Assembly: GCA_030770545.1 (NCBI GenBank)
Contig: CM061098.1
Span: 9,121,501-9,185,500, forward strand
Direction of reading: 5' to 3'
Source: Macropodus opercularis
Lineage: Eukaryota; Chordata; Actinopteri; Anabantiformes; Osphronemidae
DNA: 64,000 nucleotides
Positions 52,101 to 62,240 of the stretch are shown here, piece after piece; positions within the stretch are counted from its first letter, which is position 1; the number at the start of each line of letters is the position of its first letter. The notes beneath the pieces are model-generated. The model did not search any database, was not told the DNA's origin, and worked only from the letters and a program-made list of their open reading frames with translations. The position numbers were made by a program, and so were the translations under genes.

Positions 52101-54726
52101 TTTACACTTTACACACCTAGACATACTTACAGGGAAACTTGCTCTAAATATCTGTGCTTTTAAACTCACAGTATATCTCCATTTAAAGCCTAGTTTTGTC
52201 TCATTGCAATAGAACTTTTGCTGGTTATGGTTGGCGCCTCCTCTGATGTAAATAGTGTAATCAGTATTTCAGTGTTAAAATAAAAATTGATTTCCCTCTC
52301 TTCTAATGTGAAAGTTTGTCTTCTCTCTAAAACTTTAAAATTCCTCTGTGGACTTAATTCCCCCCTGCTAAGTTTTCTCTCTGCGCTCCATCTTCCATTC
52401 TCTTCCCATCTCTCCCCAAATTCAGTCCTACCCAGGCTTTAATCCCTTTCTGTGTGACTCTTTCTCCATCTTTTGTTTTTCTGTCTCTCAAATGTAATCA
52501 TTCTGTTGTCATGGGTATTCATTGGAAATGCTGGAAATTAGGTCTAAGATAATTACTCTGTACATGTCAGCAAACAAGGATCACGTTAAGACTGGTAAAA
52601 TGACGAGTCTGCAGCATTAGATAAGATGTTATGTCTTCATATTCAGGCAATTGACAGATGATCCGAATTGTTGTTCAGGGGAAACTACAATAGGTGGCCA
52701 GAGAATTGTATCTTGATATAAGACTGAGCAATAACATACTGTGTTCTTACATCTCTGCAGAATGCCACATTGTCTAAGGATCTGAAAGAAGCCAAAGCTA
52801 AAGTTGTCACGGTTACTGTTCCTGTGCCAACACCTGGTTTGCCCCCACCTCCTCCTGGCCAAAATGTGCCCCCACCACCTCCACCCCCGCCTTTACCAGG
52901 CCAGGTGGGAACACACTTTCCCCCACCACCTCCTCCTCCCCCCCTACCAAATCATGCTATTTCTGTACCTCCTCCTCCTCCACCACCACCTCCTTTGCCG
53001 GGCATGGGAGTACCTCCACCACCCCCTCCCCTCCCTGGCATGACACAACCACCACCCCCTCCACCATTACCTGGTATGGGACCCCCACCACCGCCGCCCT
53101 TACCTGGTATGGGACCTCCACCTCCACCACCTCCACCCGGAGGTCCTGGGATCCCTCCTCCTCCACCAGGGCCAGGCATGCCTCCACCTCCACCCTTTGG
53201 TATGGGGGGCTGGGTTGCTGCTGCGCCACCGCAACTGCCTTACGGGCTCAAGCCCAAGAAAGAGTACAAACCTGAGGTCCAACTGAAAAGAGCCAATTGG
53301 AGCAAGGTCAGTGCTGATGTGCATAGTTCAGTATCAGTACTATAGAGGGAATTCACTTACTTCACTGAGTTTTCTATACAGTTTCACATAGTTTCTTTGG
53401 GTGCAAAGCTTGAAATGGCCTGTAACTTCCAAGCAGACTTGTATGTCATGACTATGTGCTTAATGCTCTTTCCTTCTCCTTCATCTGTGATGGTTAAAAC
53501 ATCAAAACGGCCCTCTGTCTTTCTTTAGCCTAAAGCTACTGTTTAATGGCTGCAGCAGACTTCATCAACATTTAGCTGATGCTTTCTCTCTCTCTGTGTC
53601 TCTCGATGAGAATGTCACAGAAATTGCTTTTTAATAAGCCGCCTTCTTTTAACTGCGCCACAGAAAGATAATTAAATTGCTGCTAGAAAGGACAGTGTTC
53701 TTTTGTAATTTAAATTAACTTTTTCTGACTTGGTCTCATCCTCTTTTTGTGTGCTCTTGCTTTCTCTTTTGCTTCTTCAGCTCATCCTCATATCACATTT
53801 CCTTTCCCTCCTCTGTCTTTTCCATCCTACGCTCCCATCCCTGAGGCTTTGTCCATATTGAAAGGTCTAATATCTGTAAATTCACTACCAATGCTTTCTC
53901 ACTCACTCTCTCCATTTGATGTGGTCTTTCTCTTTTCCCTTGATGGGAAGGATAAGTGGAGGAACTACATACAAAGCTATTTGTGACCAAAATAAAGATA
54001 GACACCAATGCAAGCCAAAGACAGGGCTACAGAAAGAGCACCTAAATAAGGAAGGACTGAACAGAGGGAGAAAAAGTGGAACTCTCCCTTTATTTTATTC
54101 TTTGTGAAGCTCTGAAGCACAAGATGCTTTGTAGTAGAGACCGTGTGAAGATTAGAGAAAATGACTACTTGTTTCCTACTCTTCCTCTCTTCTTTGTGCC
54201 TTTGTTCATTCCTCCATCCTCCTCCCCTCCCTTTACTACCATACTCCTGCCTCTTCCTTTTACAACCCTGCTGTTTCTTTTGTTCTCTTGACTACTTTAT
54301 TTGTTCATCTCATTGTCTGCCAGGTGCACAGATGGACATTTTTTGGAAAATGTAGTCAATTTGATGATACAGTTATCCAACAGATCCAATACATATTTCT
54401 CATTTTGTCTCCCTCTGTTCCTTTCGTTCTCCTTCTGTACTTGCCGGCATTTCATCCTATTAGATTGGACCTCAGGATCTCTCTGAGAGCAGCTTCTGGG
54501 TCCAGTCAAAAGAGGATCAGTTTGAAAATGATGAACTCTTTGCCAAACTCACCTTGACCTTCTCCTCACAGACAAAGAGTGAGTTTGTGGAGTGTGTATC
54601 TATTGTTATTATTTTTTAGAGCTGCTTATCATGTGTTTTACATTATAACGAGTAATGTTTCTCTGTTTCTCATTTTGTGACATCCCTGGTCCTTTGCCTA
54701 ACTCCATCTACCATCAGCCTCTAAAG
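31036..54726 (+). CDS. diaph1: Diaphanous-related formin 1, 5' 18 coding exons (3' end outside window)
   Basis: Exons: 31036-31134, 41997-42023, 42589-42753, 42993-43094, 43732-43862, 44437-44520, 44613-44676, 44822-44961, 45083-45188, 45290-45400, 45610-45728, 46434-46541, 47826-47941, 49732-49796, 50917-51096, 52761-53306, 54464-54578 and 54718-54726. Phases agree throughout and the join gives 762 codons plus one base. DIAPH1 is a cytoplasmic actin nucleator and elongator: RhoA-GTP binding to the N-terminal GBD/DID releases inhibition by the C-terminal DAD, FH1 delivers profilin-actin and FH2 caps growing barbed ends. Visible parts are the basic N-terminus (1-42), GBD/DID armadillo region (about 60-390), dimerization segment (about 400-460), coiled coil (about 465-545), FH1 (about 560-695) and FH2 lasso start (from about 698). 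Near-identity to DIAPH1 (ERFTSMR, DMNLNEEKQQPLR, RPQYYKLI[DE]ECI) rather than DIAPH2 or DIAPH3 sets the name. The 46434 boundary is the least certain. Confidence 0.95.
31135..41996 (+). other. diaph1 intron 1, 10.9 kb
   Basis: Bounded by gtgagt and aatacag. It contains the Tc1 remnant at 37932-38180 and otherwise AT-rich unique sequence with many short meaningless ORFs. No further exon was recognised. Confidence 0.8.
37932..38180 (-). mobile_element. Truncated Tc1/mariner-like transposon, 3' end only
   Basis: The terminal repeat CATTATATTGCCAAAAGTAT starts right after a TA at 37930-37931. Read on the minus strand, the end of the transposase is clear: L-N-P-I-D-H-L-W-D-E-L-E-R-R-L-R-A-R-P-S-R-P-T-S, then E-E-W-S-K-I-P-I-N-T and A-A-K-G-G-P. 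The third catalytic acid of the DDE triad (NPIE in the family) is D here. Two internal gaps relative to the family layout remove part of the C-terminus, and the other end with its inverted repeat is missing. A dead copy. Confidence 0.88.
41997..42023 (+). CDS. diaph1: diaph1 27-nt microexon (TFKRLFPDE)
   Basis: A long pyrimidine-rich run, acceptor aaatacag|ACG and donor GAG|gtaggt frame nine codons, T-F-K-R-L-F-P-D-E, phase 0 both sides. Human DIAPH1 has T-L-K-R-L-M-A-D-E at the same place, and a human isoform shorter by nine residues is known. Too short for ordinary ORF detection; found by family comparison. Confidence 0.9.
42589..42753 (+). CDS. diaph1: diaph1 exon 3, GTPase-binding region start
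   Basis: The acceptor is taatacag|TTG and the donor CTG|gtgaga, 55 codons. It reads L-E-R-F-T-S-M-R-T-K-K-E-K-E-K, a Ser/His-rich linker, then D-D-N-V-L-E-L-F-E-Q-M-L. The ERFTSMR and LFEQML motifs are DIAPH1 family hallmarks. Confidence 0.95.
42993..43094 (+). CDS. diaph1: diaph1 exon 4
   Basis: The acceptor is ttgtccag|GTG and the donor GCT|gttagt (GT with a weak +3). It encodes V-D-M-N-L-N-E-E-K-Q-Q-P-L-R-Q-K-D then K-R-E-M-V-S-Q-Y-L-H-T-S-K-A, part of the GBD. The next exon continues in phase 0, supporting the weak donor. Confidence 0.92.
43732..43862 (+). CDS. diaph1: diaph1 exon 5, DID start
   Basis: The acceptor is gttcattag|GGG and the donor AG|gtaata, phase 2. It reads G-Q-D-Q-K-E-S then A-K-M-Y-I-Q-E-L and C-L-E-S-L-R-V-S-L-S-N-N-P-V, the first armadillo-like helices of DID. 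Confidence 0.94.
44437..44520 (+). CDS. diaph1: diaph1 exon 6, DID
   Basis: The acceptor is acttccag|T and the donor TC|gtaaga. It completes S-W-V-Q-N-F-G-A-E-G-L-A-L-L-L, the conserved W-V-x-x-F-G-x-E-G-L motif, and ends in an acidic D-K-D-D-Y-S. Confidence 0.94.
44613..44676 (+). CDS. diaph1: diaph1 exon 7, DID
   Basis: The acceptor is tacaacaag|A and the donor AAG|gtaagg. It reads T-I-G-V-K-S-Q-H-E-I-I-R-C-L-K-A-F-M-N-N-K; the E-I-I-R-C-L-K-A-F-M-N-N block is invariant in vertebrate DIAPH proteins I know. Confidence 0.95.
44822..44961 (+). CDS. diaph1: diaph1 exon 8, DID
   Basis: The acceptor is ccctttag|TAT and the donor CT|gtaagc, phase 2. It reads Y-G-L-K-S-M-L-D-S-E-E-G-I then D-A-V-K-L-L-S-A-I-C-I-L, the middle of the inhibitory armadillo domain that binds the C-terminal DAD. 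Confidence 0.95.
45083..45188 (+). CDS. diaph1: diaph1 exon 9, DID
   Basis: The acceptor is ttttgcag|A and the donor AAG|gtacac. It reads H-E-R-V-L-E-A-I-T-E-E-A-E then E-R-F-Q-P-L-L, a conserved block. Confidence 0.94.
45290..45400 (+). CDS. diaph1: diaph1 exon 10, DID
   Basis: The acceptor is tttggcag|GGT and the donor AAG|gtacag, 37 codons in phase 0. It reads G-A-C-M-Q-L-I-N-A-L-I-S then E-E-L-E-F-R-I-H-I-R-S-E-L. Confidence 0.95.
45610..45728 (+). CDS. diaph1: diaph1 exon 11, ends at a U12-type donor
   Basis: The acceptor is tctctgcag|GAG. It reads E-V-R-M-I-E-N-E-E-L-R-V-Q-L then V-F-D-E-Q and R-L-D-D-V-R-I-E-M. The family sequence continues M-[DE]-D-F-N-E-V-F, but here no GT donor follows. 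Instead GAGATGGA is followed by ATATCCTT, the AT-type U12 5' splice site, so the exon is ended at 45728, phase 2. Confidence 0.85.
45729..46433 (+). other. diaph1: Probable U12-type (minor spliceosome) intron of diaph1
   Basis: Begins ATATCCTT, a perfect AT-class U12 5' splice site, and has CCTTAAC at 46405-46411, a perfect U12 branch site, 22 bases before the AG at 46432-46433. It would be an AT-AG intron, since no AC lies between branch site and exon. The neighbouring exons leave no ordinary GT donor at the conserved position. Confidence 0.75.
46434..46541 (+). CDS. diaph1: diaph1 exon 12 (5' boundary uncertain)
   Basis: Reads D-V-F-E-I-V-V-N-T-V-K-D-S-K-A-E and H-F-L-S-M-M-Q-H-L-L-L then R-N-D-Y-L-A, with donor AG|gtaaca. 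The start after AG at 46432-46433 is the only AG or AC acceptor compatible with the phase left by exon 11. It makes the junction three residues shorter than mammalian DIAPH1. Bases just upstream read F-N-D-V-R in frame, resembling the family F-N-E-V, so the true boundary may lie slightly left. Confidence 0.75.
47826..47941 (+). CDS. diaph1: diaph1 exon 13, dimerization segment
   Basis: The acceptor is tttccacag|G and the donor G|gtaagt. It encodes R-P-Q-Y-Y-K-L-I-D-E-C-I-A-Q-I-V-L-H-K-N then G-A-D-P-D-F-K-C-K-H-L, among the most conserved DIAPH blocks. Confidence 0.95.
49732..49796 (+). CDS. diaph1: diaph1 exon 14, coiled-coil start
   Basis: The acceptor is tgtctgtag|AT and the donor AAG|gtgaac. 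It reads D-N-M-V-N-K-T-K-V-E-T-S-E-A-K-A-T-E-L-S-K-K, the charged helix following the dimerization segment. Confidence 0.92.
50917..51096 (+). CDS. diaph1: diaph1 exon 15, coiled coil
   Basis: The acceptor is tgtattag|CTT and the donor CAG|gtacac, 60 codons in phase 0. It is a Gln/Glu/Lys/Leu-rich helix (L-Q-V-E-L-K-K-L-E, E-Q-K-L-Q-D-L, L-Q-Q-Q-L-S-T-L-K-E-Q) matching the DIAPH1 central coiled coil but shorter than the human one. Confidence 0.93.
52761..53306 (+). CDS. diaph1: diaph1 exon 16, FH1 polyproline domain and FH2 lasso start
   Basis: The acceptor is tctctgcag|AAT and the donor AAG|gtcagt, 182 codons. After a short helix (L-S-K-D-L-K-E-A-K-A-K) come ten runs of five to nine prolines, mostly separated by L-P-G or G-M-G; these are profilin-binding sites of FH1. 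The exon ends G-L-K-P-K-K-E-Y-K-P-E-V-Q-L-K-R-A-N-W-S-K, the lasso of FH2 with its conserved Trp. FH1 is shorter than in human DIAPH1. Confidence 0.96.
54464..54578 (+). CDS. diaph1: diaph1 exon 17, FH2 lasso and linker
   Basis: The acceptor is tcctattag|ATT and the donor A|gtgagt, phase 1. It reads I-G-P-Q-D-L-S-E-S-S-F-W-V-Q-S-K-E-D-Q-F-E-N then E-L-F-A-K-L-T-L-T-F-S-S-Q-T-K, matching the second lasso Trp and the ELFAKL block of DIAPH1. Confidence 0.95.
54718..54726 (+). CDS. diaph1: diaph1 9-nt microexon
   Basis: Nine bases CCTCTAAAG lie between acceptor taccatcag and donor gtaaga. Joined to the A ending exon 17 they read T-S-K plus one base, exactly the T-S-K that follows Q-T-K in human DIAPH1 (QTKTSKAKK). 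Phase 1 enters and leaves. The following exon (basic KKKVKELKVLD block) is not in the window. Without this exon the frame would still be kept. Confidence 0.8.
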
Positions 54727-57700
54727 GTAAGAATTATGCCCACACGTCCATTATCTTCTAATCACACATCTCCTCCAGCTATTTTCACTAGGACTGAAAC
54801 GATTCCTCAAGTAACTCAATCAATGAAAATCCTTTATTCAAATTCTTACATATGATTATTATCACAGTCACACAACCTAATGCAATGACAGAGAACACAT
54901 CCAAAATTAGTGCAGTTATTGCAAGACCAAGGTAGCCCACTACATTAACAAGTCAAACCTTCAGGATCAGAGCAGAAAGAATGTGAATGAGTAAAATTGA
55001 CTCATGGTAATTAATGTTATGTAAATGGTATTTATTCTTTGTGTTTTTTAAACCACCCAACCTTGACTCTGCAAGTTACCGGCAGACTCATGTAACTGGT
55101 GACCTACTAAATATATAGAAACGGAGTATTTTGTTCCAATAAAAATTAAATATATTAATATATAGTGTACAGGTTAAAAGTGAGAAGGAAAACAGAAACA
55201 AATTGATGGAAATAGAGGTGTTTCTAGCAATGCCATTGCCAAGTATAATAATAATGGTTAATTGATGGAATAATTGGTAGATTATTAATTCTCACCCGTC
55301 CTCTGCTTGGAGGACACATCAAACATGGAAACAGGAATACATCTTACCAGATGAAATTTATGAATAAACCACACACACCTGTGTTTGTGCGCACGTTCAT
55401 CTTCTTGATGTGTGCGTGACATGTGCAAAGAGCATTCACTGCTTTGTAAGATGTATTGGGATTTGGGGGGAAAAAGGAGACGTGGACAAAGGGATGTGAA
55501 TAGAGGGAGGGATAAGGAGAAGGTCATTGATGTCCTTTGACTAGCCACCTGCTGTCCTGGCACAATGCACTGACACATTGTTGTACACTCTCTCAAACAC
55601 AAACATATACACACACACCTGTCCACTCCTATCACCTTGTCCCGGTGTCACTGAGCCTTCTGCTCTAACTCCTCCATATTCATACCATAGCCGAGACCCG
55701 AGAACTCAGACGGCGTATGGGTGTGTATATAATTCCATCTGACCTTCAGATTTGGTTTGGTACACACACAGACTCCTGCACATGTCGTATACATAAACAG
55801 AAGTTGCATGCACATGTGGCTGACGCTAGCCGTAGATGTCAGTTAAATGTCAGTGTAGGCAGCTGTCCCATCTGTATTCACCTGTATGGAAAGCCTTGAC
55901 ATCTGTCTGTCACTCCTTAATTTCAACCCCCCTGCAACTCCCTTGGCCAATGCACCCACGCTACCCCTTCTCATTGGGTGAGACAGCCGTCTGTTCCAGT
56001 TGATGTCTAATAACCTTTTCTGAAAGATGAGTATAAAGACACTGTGGCCTTTTCATAGCCCCACACCTGTTTGTGTGCGGGAGAGGGTGGTGGAGAGAAA
56101 CAAGTATAGGATTTTTATTTTATTTTAAGTAAAGTGAAGTCATATTTCTAGCGTTTGTGCACATTTTAAAGCACAAGTTGGGAATATGCTCAAATAAGTG
56201 TTAAGTGTGAGAGAAGAGCACATTTTTTTTAATACTCTATGGTAATTAGGAATAAAACATTCCTTTAAACACAATTGGGATTCTTTTGAGCCTGTGTGTG
56301 CATAGTAGCCTCATATGTACTTACATCATTTGTTGTTTATGTATGTACGTCTTTTGAATTTCAGTGCGTCTTTGTAGTTAAGCAGGGTGACGAGGTATTG
56401 TTCATGCTTCCGTTTCTCCCAATCCACTAGACATACCAGCTTTTACTTTAATGTTCTGCAATCCTAGACAAGTGACACAGATGGCAATTAAAACACATTT
56501 TTTGACAGTGGCCACTAAAGCTGATTAGCATCAACATCTTTGCTCTTATGTAAGGTTGTGTTTTTTGTTTTTAAGACACACACTGCTGTCTGGAAGAAAA
56601 TGTGTTGCTGTGTTGTGTCTTCTTAGCTACATGTTTTCAACTGTGATTTTTGAGGTCTGCAAGAATAGAACATGTCCAGACTGCTATTGGAGAAAACTAC
56701 CGCCTTTACTTGATTTATTCATGTCTAGCCTTCCTTACCTGCAGACTTCTCACCTTTCTTCTTTCAAGTTACCTAACTTGCCTTGTGAACACCTGCTGCA
56801 GCCAAGGCCACTGTAGACCTCCAGTGTGCAGCTGAACATCTTATTTACCAGCACGGAAGCACAAAACTATACTGCCAACGTCAAAATAGGAAGAAACTTG
56901 CATTTCTGTGACTTTATAATATATTGGGTTGGGTTTTATTCGGGTTTCTGTACTGCTGACTTTTTGGTCTAGTCTATTAATTTATGTGGCCTTTTGTTGA
57001 GGATGGGGAAAGTTGTTTTTTATTGTAGCAGCAAACCCCAACGCAAATCTCTGGAAGATTACAATGCAAAGCTGTATGGTTAATCAAAAGGCCTCATCTG
57101 GATTATTGACTGAAATATGATCATGTTCAGCCTCTGCAATATTTTAGTTCAAAAGAGTTCATGTTTCGATGAAGGTGTAGCAGTTGGTGTAGTGTAATGT
57201 TTCAGCTGGCAAGCTTATCTCATCATTCTTCTTTAAGCTACTAGTTTTAGTTCCTCACTTTGAAGTACTTTTGTATGCTTTTTATTTTTTGTAATAATAA
57301 TAATAGGTCAGTGTAATGAGATGCCTTTTTTATTGCAGTTTTTTTCTGTGAAGAGGCTAGAATTCATACACTGTTATTCTAATAGTAGTGTATATATATC
57401 TGAACTGTCCTTTTCGCACATTTCTCAGACCGTGCATTTGATAGCAGGTGCCTTTTGAAGTCTGCACCTCAGATAGCCCAATTAGCAAAAGAATAAGAAA
57501 GCGAGTGAGAGATGGGGTGGGAAAGAGGAGGAGGTGGGTGAAAAAATGAAGACTGAGCAAAGGGAAAAGCGGGGCTAGGGGGAGCGGTGGTGATTAATTT
57601 GATTTCAGGAGAGAAAAGAGCCAGGAGCATATATGATTATTAATCCTCATAATGGGAAGATAATTTTCATATCCCACTTTTCCAGTCATTACAGCCTTTT

Positions 57701-58055
57701 CTCCTCTGTGTCTGCGTTTCTCTGGTCTGTTGTCATATGGCCAACCCCATTTCTTATTTTTGGTAGAGATCGTCCTCAGCCCAGAGAGGCACTTTCTGAT
57801 GCCATCCTCTGTGGATTGCTGCATAACACCTAAACATGCAACAGCACCTTCTTGTAACACATCCGCTTCCTGAAAAATAAGATAAGCTGGTTGCAGATGA
57901 ATTCTTGTTTGTCAGTACAACTGTGTCTGCATGCAGTCTATGTGCTCAGAAGAGTGGGTGGGTGAGCAAAGCCACATTTACAAACCAATTATAATAAGCT
58001 TTTTGATCTCCCTGTGTTCTGAAGAAATCAATTTTCTTCTCTGTAGGTATGTGTT

Positions 58056-58095
<40 letters not shown>
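58056..58095. repeat. (GT)n microsatellite
   Basis: About 20 GT units in the last diaph1 intron. Confidence 0.95.
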
Positions 58096-58097
<2 letters not shown>

Positions 58098-58461
58098 GAC
58101 TGCTCACTTTTCTCTCGAATCTGTTCCATTCACTTTTCACCTTAATGAGACACCAATCAGCAAGAAAGTGTCTGTGTGGGTGTAGATGTGTGTGCGTGTG
58201 CAAGGTTGCCTGGGGCTTGTTTCAAGTTGCAAAACAATCACTTGAAGGGATGAGAGATGTAATATATTAGCAATAAAAGACCAAGAGGCATGGAGAATTA
58301 TGGCGCAGTGTTTTTGATTAGATCATTACATCTTCTGCTAAACAGAGTTCACAACATTTGATGACTTGTTTTTATTACAGAGTACTGACTTGAGCTTAGT
58401 GTCAAAATTTCCATGCTAATGAAATAATTTAAGACGCAAGCACTCTAGTAGCCTTGTTGTT

Positions 58462-58464
<3 letters not shown>

Positions 58465-58494
<30 letters not shown>
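58465..58494. repeat. (GT)n microsatellite
   Basis: About 15 GT units, followed by TATATAC. Confidence 0.95.
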
Positions 58495-58499
<5 letters not shown>

Positions 58500-61400
58500 C
58501 TGTTTTATTTAATAAAGCACTTAGATGACTAAATGAGGAGTAGGCTCACTTTATTAGGCCATAAAAGTGTTTGTATGCCTGTGTGATTGTGCTAAATTAG
58601 TGTTGGGTTTGGAAAGCTCGTGTGTAATGTGTTGGTAATGTAAGTTCTGTGTGTGTGTATATCTGTGTGCTTGTGTAGCTCGGAGTAGCTTGTTAATAAA
58701 TCATGCGGTGTTCAGTCTGGGGCTGCAGAGAGAGAAACAGGTTAATGTAAGGGTCACTAATGCTGTAGAAAGCGCAAGGAAAAATATCAGACTATTCTTT
58801 CCTTCTATTCTGTAGTATTCTTTCTATTTCTGGATGCAACCATTTCTCCACTTACATCTTTAATCCCCATTTTCTCTGACCACCTTTTGCCACCAACAAA
58901 TGGCCACATGATGAGTCTGTGCACAGGGGTGTCTGTGAGACACCTAAATCTAAACATTTTGTCCACATGGGCTAGCTTTTCAGTAAGCGTGCAAATGTAA
59001 ATAAACTATTTGGTCTTTGGGAATGTGTGTTTGTGTGTGCATCTAAGTGTTTATCTATACCACTGCTTAAGTTTAAATCCTAACTATACCTCTTAAGCCC
59101 TCAACAGTAGCAGTGCATTAGGCTGGCTTTGCTTGCTCTCTAAGCTTCGGTGTGTATTCTCAGTGCAGCAATAGCAAACGTTCCCTCATTCACCATCTCT
59201 TTATGGTTCAGAACCAGCTGCAAATCGCTGCTCATTCATCAGGCCTTATCAGGTTCAAACACGTCTGTGTATGCTCACTTTGGTTTACACTGCCAATTGC
59301 AATAGCTCACTCATATGCCCAAACAGACGTGCACACATGTAAGTGCACACGCTCACACACTATCGCATGCTTTTGTCCCCGCATTCTCTTCATTCCATGC
59401 CTTCCTCGTTACATCTCTCTCTCCCTGTGTTTTACATGCAAATGAGCTAAGTGTACTCATGCTGGAGCATTACTGCTGTGTGTGCCTAATCTCCTTGCTG
59501 TCTTTTCTCTTTCCTGGAGATTATCCTGTTTTTAAATGGAATAGGCCATCCTTGCTTCTCTCCCATCCAGCCAGCTAGTCGGCCAACCAGCCAGCCAGCG
59601 TTCCAGTTTCTTCCCAAGACCATTACCATTTAAATGTTTTCACTGATATGACAGTTGAGCAGGAGCCGTGAGAACCTATGCATGTGTGTAACCGTCTGTG
59701 TATTTAATTGAGGGATTGGCTGATAAGCCCAAAATCTTGTTACAGATGCTAACTGTCCTTAGCGATTGTGATGCTGTCTCTTGTCACCCAGGCCAGCAAG
59801 GGAAAAAGCAGTGCTGGTAGGATGTGGGAATGAAGAGATATATATGTATGGACACCTACGCTTCTTCTACCCACTCTTCCTTCCTGTTTTGTTCCTTCTG
59901 GTAACAACAGCATACTCATTTTCCCTCCCCTTCATTTTTCCTTATACATCAGTGCTTACCTGCATTTCTGAAACGGCTGTAGAAGAAAACGTGCTTTAAT
60001 TTGGACATTAGTGGGTTGTTGGTGAAGGAAGTGCAATGGAGTCCAACTATATGTTTACAAACCTTGTCTCCTGAAAAAAGGGGAAATAAAAGGATCACTC
60101 AAACTGTAGTGTAGATGCTGCTAAATGCACATTGACTGTGGTTTCCTGACCCACCACTGTTTCTTATTTGAAATATTAGCTACCTGTCCCTGAGGGCAAT
60201 GACACACACACACACACACACTTTGATGTAATTGATAGCATACATTAAAATTGAGCGGTAAAGAGCAACAGCTTCAAAGATGGAGCTGACAAGATCGGAG
60301 CATTAACCCCTATCTTCCTTCTTCCTACTCCTCTTCCTCTCCTCTCTCCTGATTTCACCATCTCTCTTCTCTTATCTTTGTCTGATAAAGGGTTTCTTAT
60401 GAAAAGAGACGACGGATGGAACCAGAAAAATGACTAAAGACTCGCTGGGTAGAAGATAAAGCAAGCTTAAAAATGAGAAACGAGAAAGACAGATGGCAAG
60501 AACAGAGACATTTTAAAGTGTCCTTTAAAGTCAAAAGTCTCTATCTGAGTCGGGTAGTTTGACAGTAGCCTTAAGCCGCTACTGATGTGGCGTTGGCTAG
60601 CTAGTGAGTTATTATGGTGCTATTAGACTATCTTCTCCATTATGCTTCAGGGTTCTCACACAACCACGCATATTAAAACTATCAATTCCCTACATACTGT
60701 ACACACAGGCACGTCATCTGGTGAAACTTTGCCCTGGTCATATTGTAAACATAGCTGTATATAATATAGCAAACCCAGCGGCATTTACTAAGCTTGGTGA
60801 ATGAGGTCATGCTTCTCTTTCTGACCTGCTACCAGTTAATACTGCTGTATTTGAACTAACTGTGTATATGCAATACATTTAGAGCTGTACTGATATGTTG
60901 TCTGTATGTGGGTGTAATTATGCTGCGTACCTGATCAGTTACACTTTCGTTCGTGCCTGTGTTCATGTGCTCATAGCAGCCTGTTTGTATATCTGTATTT
61001 GCATGTTGAAACCCTTGCTCCATTACAGAGTATCTGCATGTGTTGTGTTCTGTGCGCTGTGGATTCTGCTTCGCCCTGCAGGCACGTTAATTTTTCACCA
61101 TGCTGTGTGCTACACTACACTATACGGCATGAAAGTGTACGTGTACACCCGCTCCTGCTCTCGCTTCCTCTCCCCTTTTTATTCATTTTCCTCCCCCTTC
61201 GTCGTACTCCCTTACCACAACCACCACCCACCCCTCACTACACATACACCTAATCAAAGCAAGGAGCTCTCTAGATTAGCACTTGAGAAAACTCCCTAAA
61301 GACATTCCTTCATTTTGACCATTTGCAGGTACTCTTTCCTTCTCCCCTCCACCTACTCCCTCGTAGCTTTGAATTTTTAACTTCCCCACTGAATAAGAGA

Positions 61401-62240
61401 TGTGGCAGTCCTCGTGGGGAACGGAAAGTTGGAGGGAGAGCAAGAAATGAACGAAGGGAGAAGGTGGGGGAGGCAGAAGGGAAAAAGGTTGTCCCTAAAC
61501 ATGCTTTCACATTTATCCCCTAAAAACTCCACTCTGTATGCTCAATAATGCATGGCCATCTCTCACTCCCTCTCTTCTCATTCCCCTCTTCCTTCATCTC
61601 CTTCATCTTCTTCTTGTCGGTTCCCCAAGCGCTCATCACTCCACCCAGCAGATTAACTGCCGGGTGAAAGTGAGACTGGCAAAGCCAGGCGATAGTAGCA
61701 GGGTATTGGGTACTAACAGTAAAAGAAAGAGGAAGAGAAAGCAGATGAGTAATTTGTCATTGGGTGACCAGAGTTGTGGAGTCGCTACTTTAGGTATTGA
61801 TCTAAGAGAGTTGGTCTTTGGAGTTGCAGACAGATTCCAGCCTTAAATTTGATCATTCATAACAGGCTAAAACCTATGACACATACCATAACTACTACAA
61901 GTCACTTTGTTTTGTTTTGTATGTATTGTATTTGAAATGGCTTGTCTGGTGGAGCTGTTATGCTGTAGCCTTTCAGGACTTATTGGGAATGCACATGGCA
62001 TCAGCAGCAACTCATGTCTGTTTCAGTGAATTGAGTGGTAGGCCAGAAACTTCTAAAGCTTTCTCCCCAGAATATTTTTTTAAAGTTTGTTCTGGAAAGT
62101 TTTTGACGAAGCTAAAGTTTATGCTTTCAGTGTTTCATGTTGATTTTTGTTCTGATGTTTTCCCTTCTATATCCCTACCCCGACAGACAATAGCAATACT
62201 ACATAAAGCAACAGTATTTTTAATAATACTACTACGAGTA

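Larger units (their letters stand above)
46542..54463 (+). other. diaph1 introns 12 to 16
   Basis: The larger introns (46542-47825, 47942-49731, 49797-50916, 51097-52760, 53307-54463) contain only AT-rich or pyrimidine-rich unique sequence. No further exon, gene or recognisable mobile element was found. Minus-strand glycine-rich frames at 52952-53229 are mirror images of FH1. Confidence 0.7.

Noticed and set aside
52952..53229. Minus-strand glycine-rich and valine/glutamate-rich frames
   Set aside because: They are the complement of the diaph1 FH1 proline runs and have no independent signals.
61538..61846. 102-codon + strand ORF with a Lys/Arg-rich stretch, tested as the next diaph1 FH2 exon
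   Set aside because: The basic stretch does not match K-K-K-V-K-E-L-K-V-L-D and no T-A-Q-N-L block follows.
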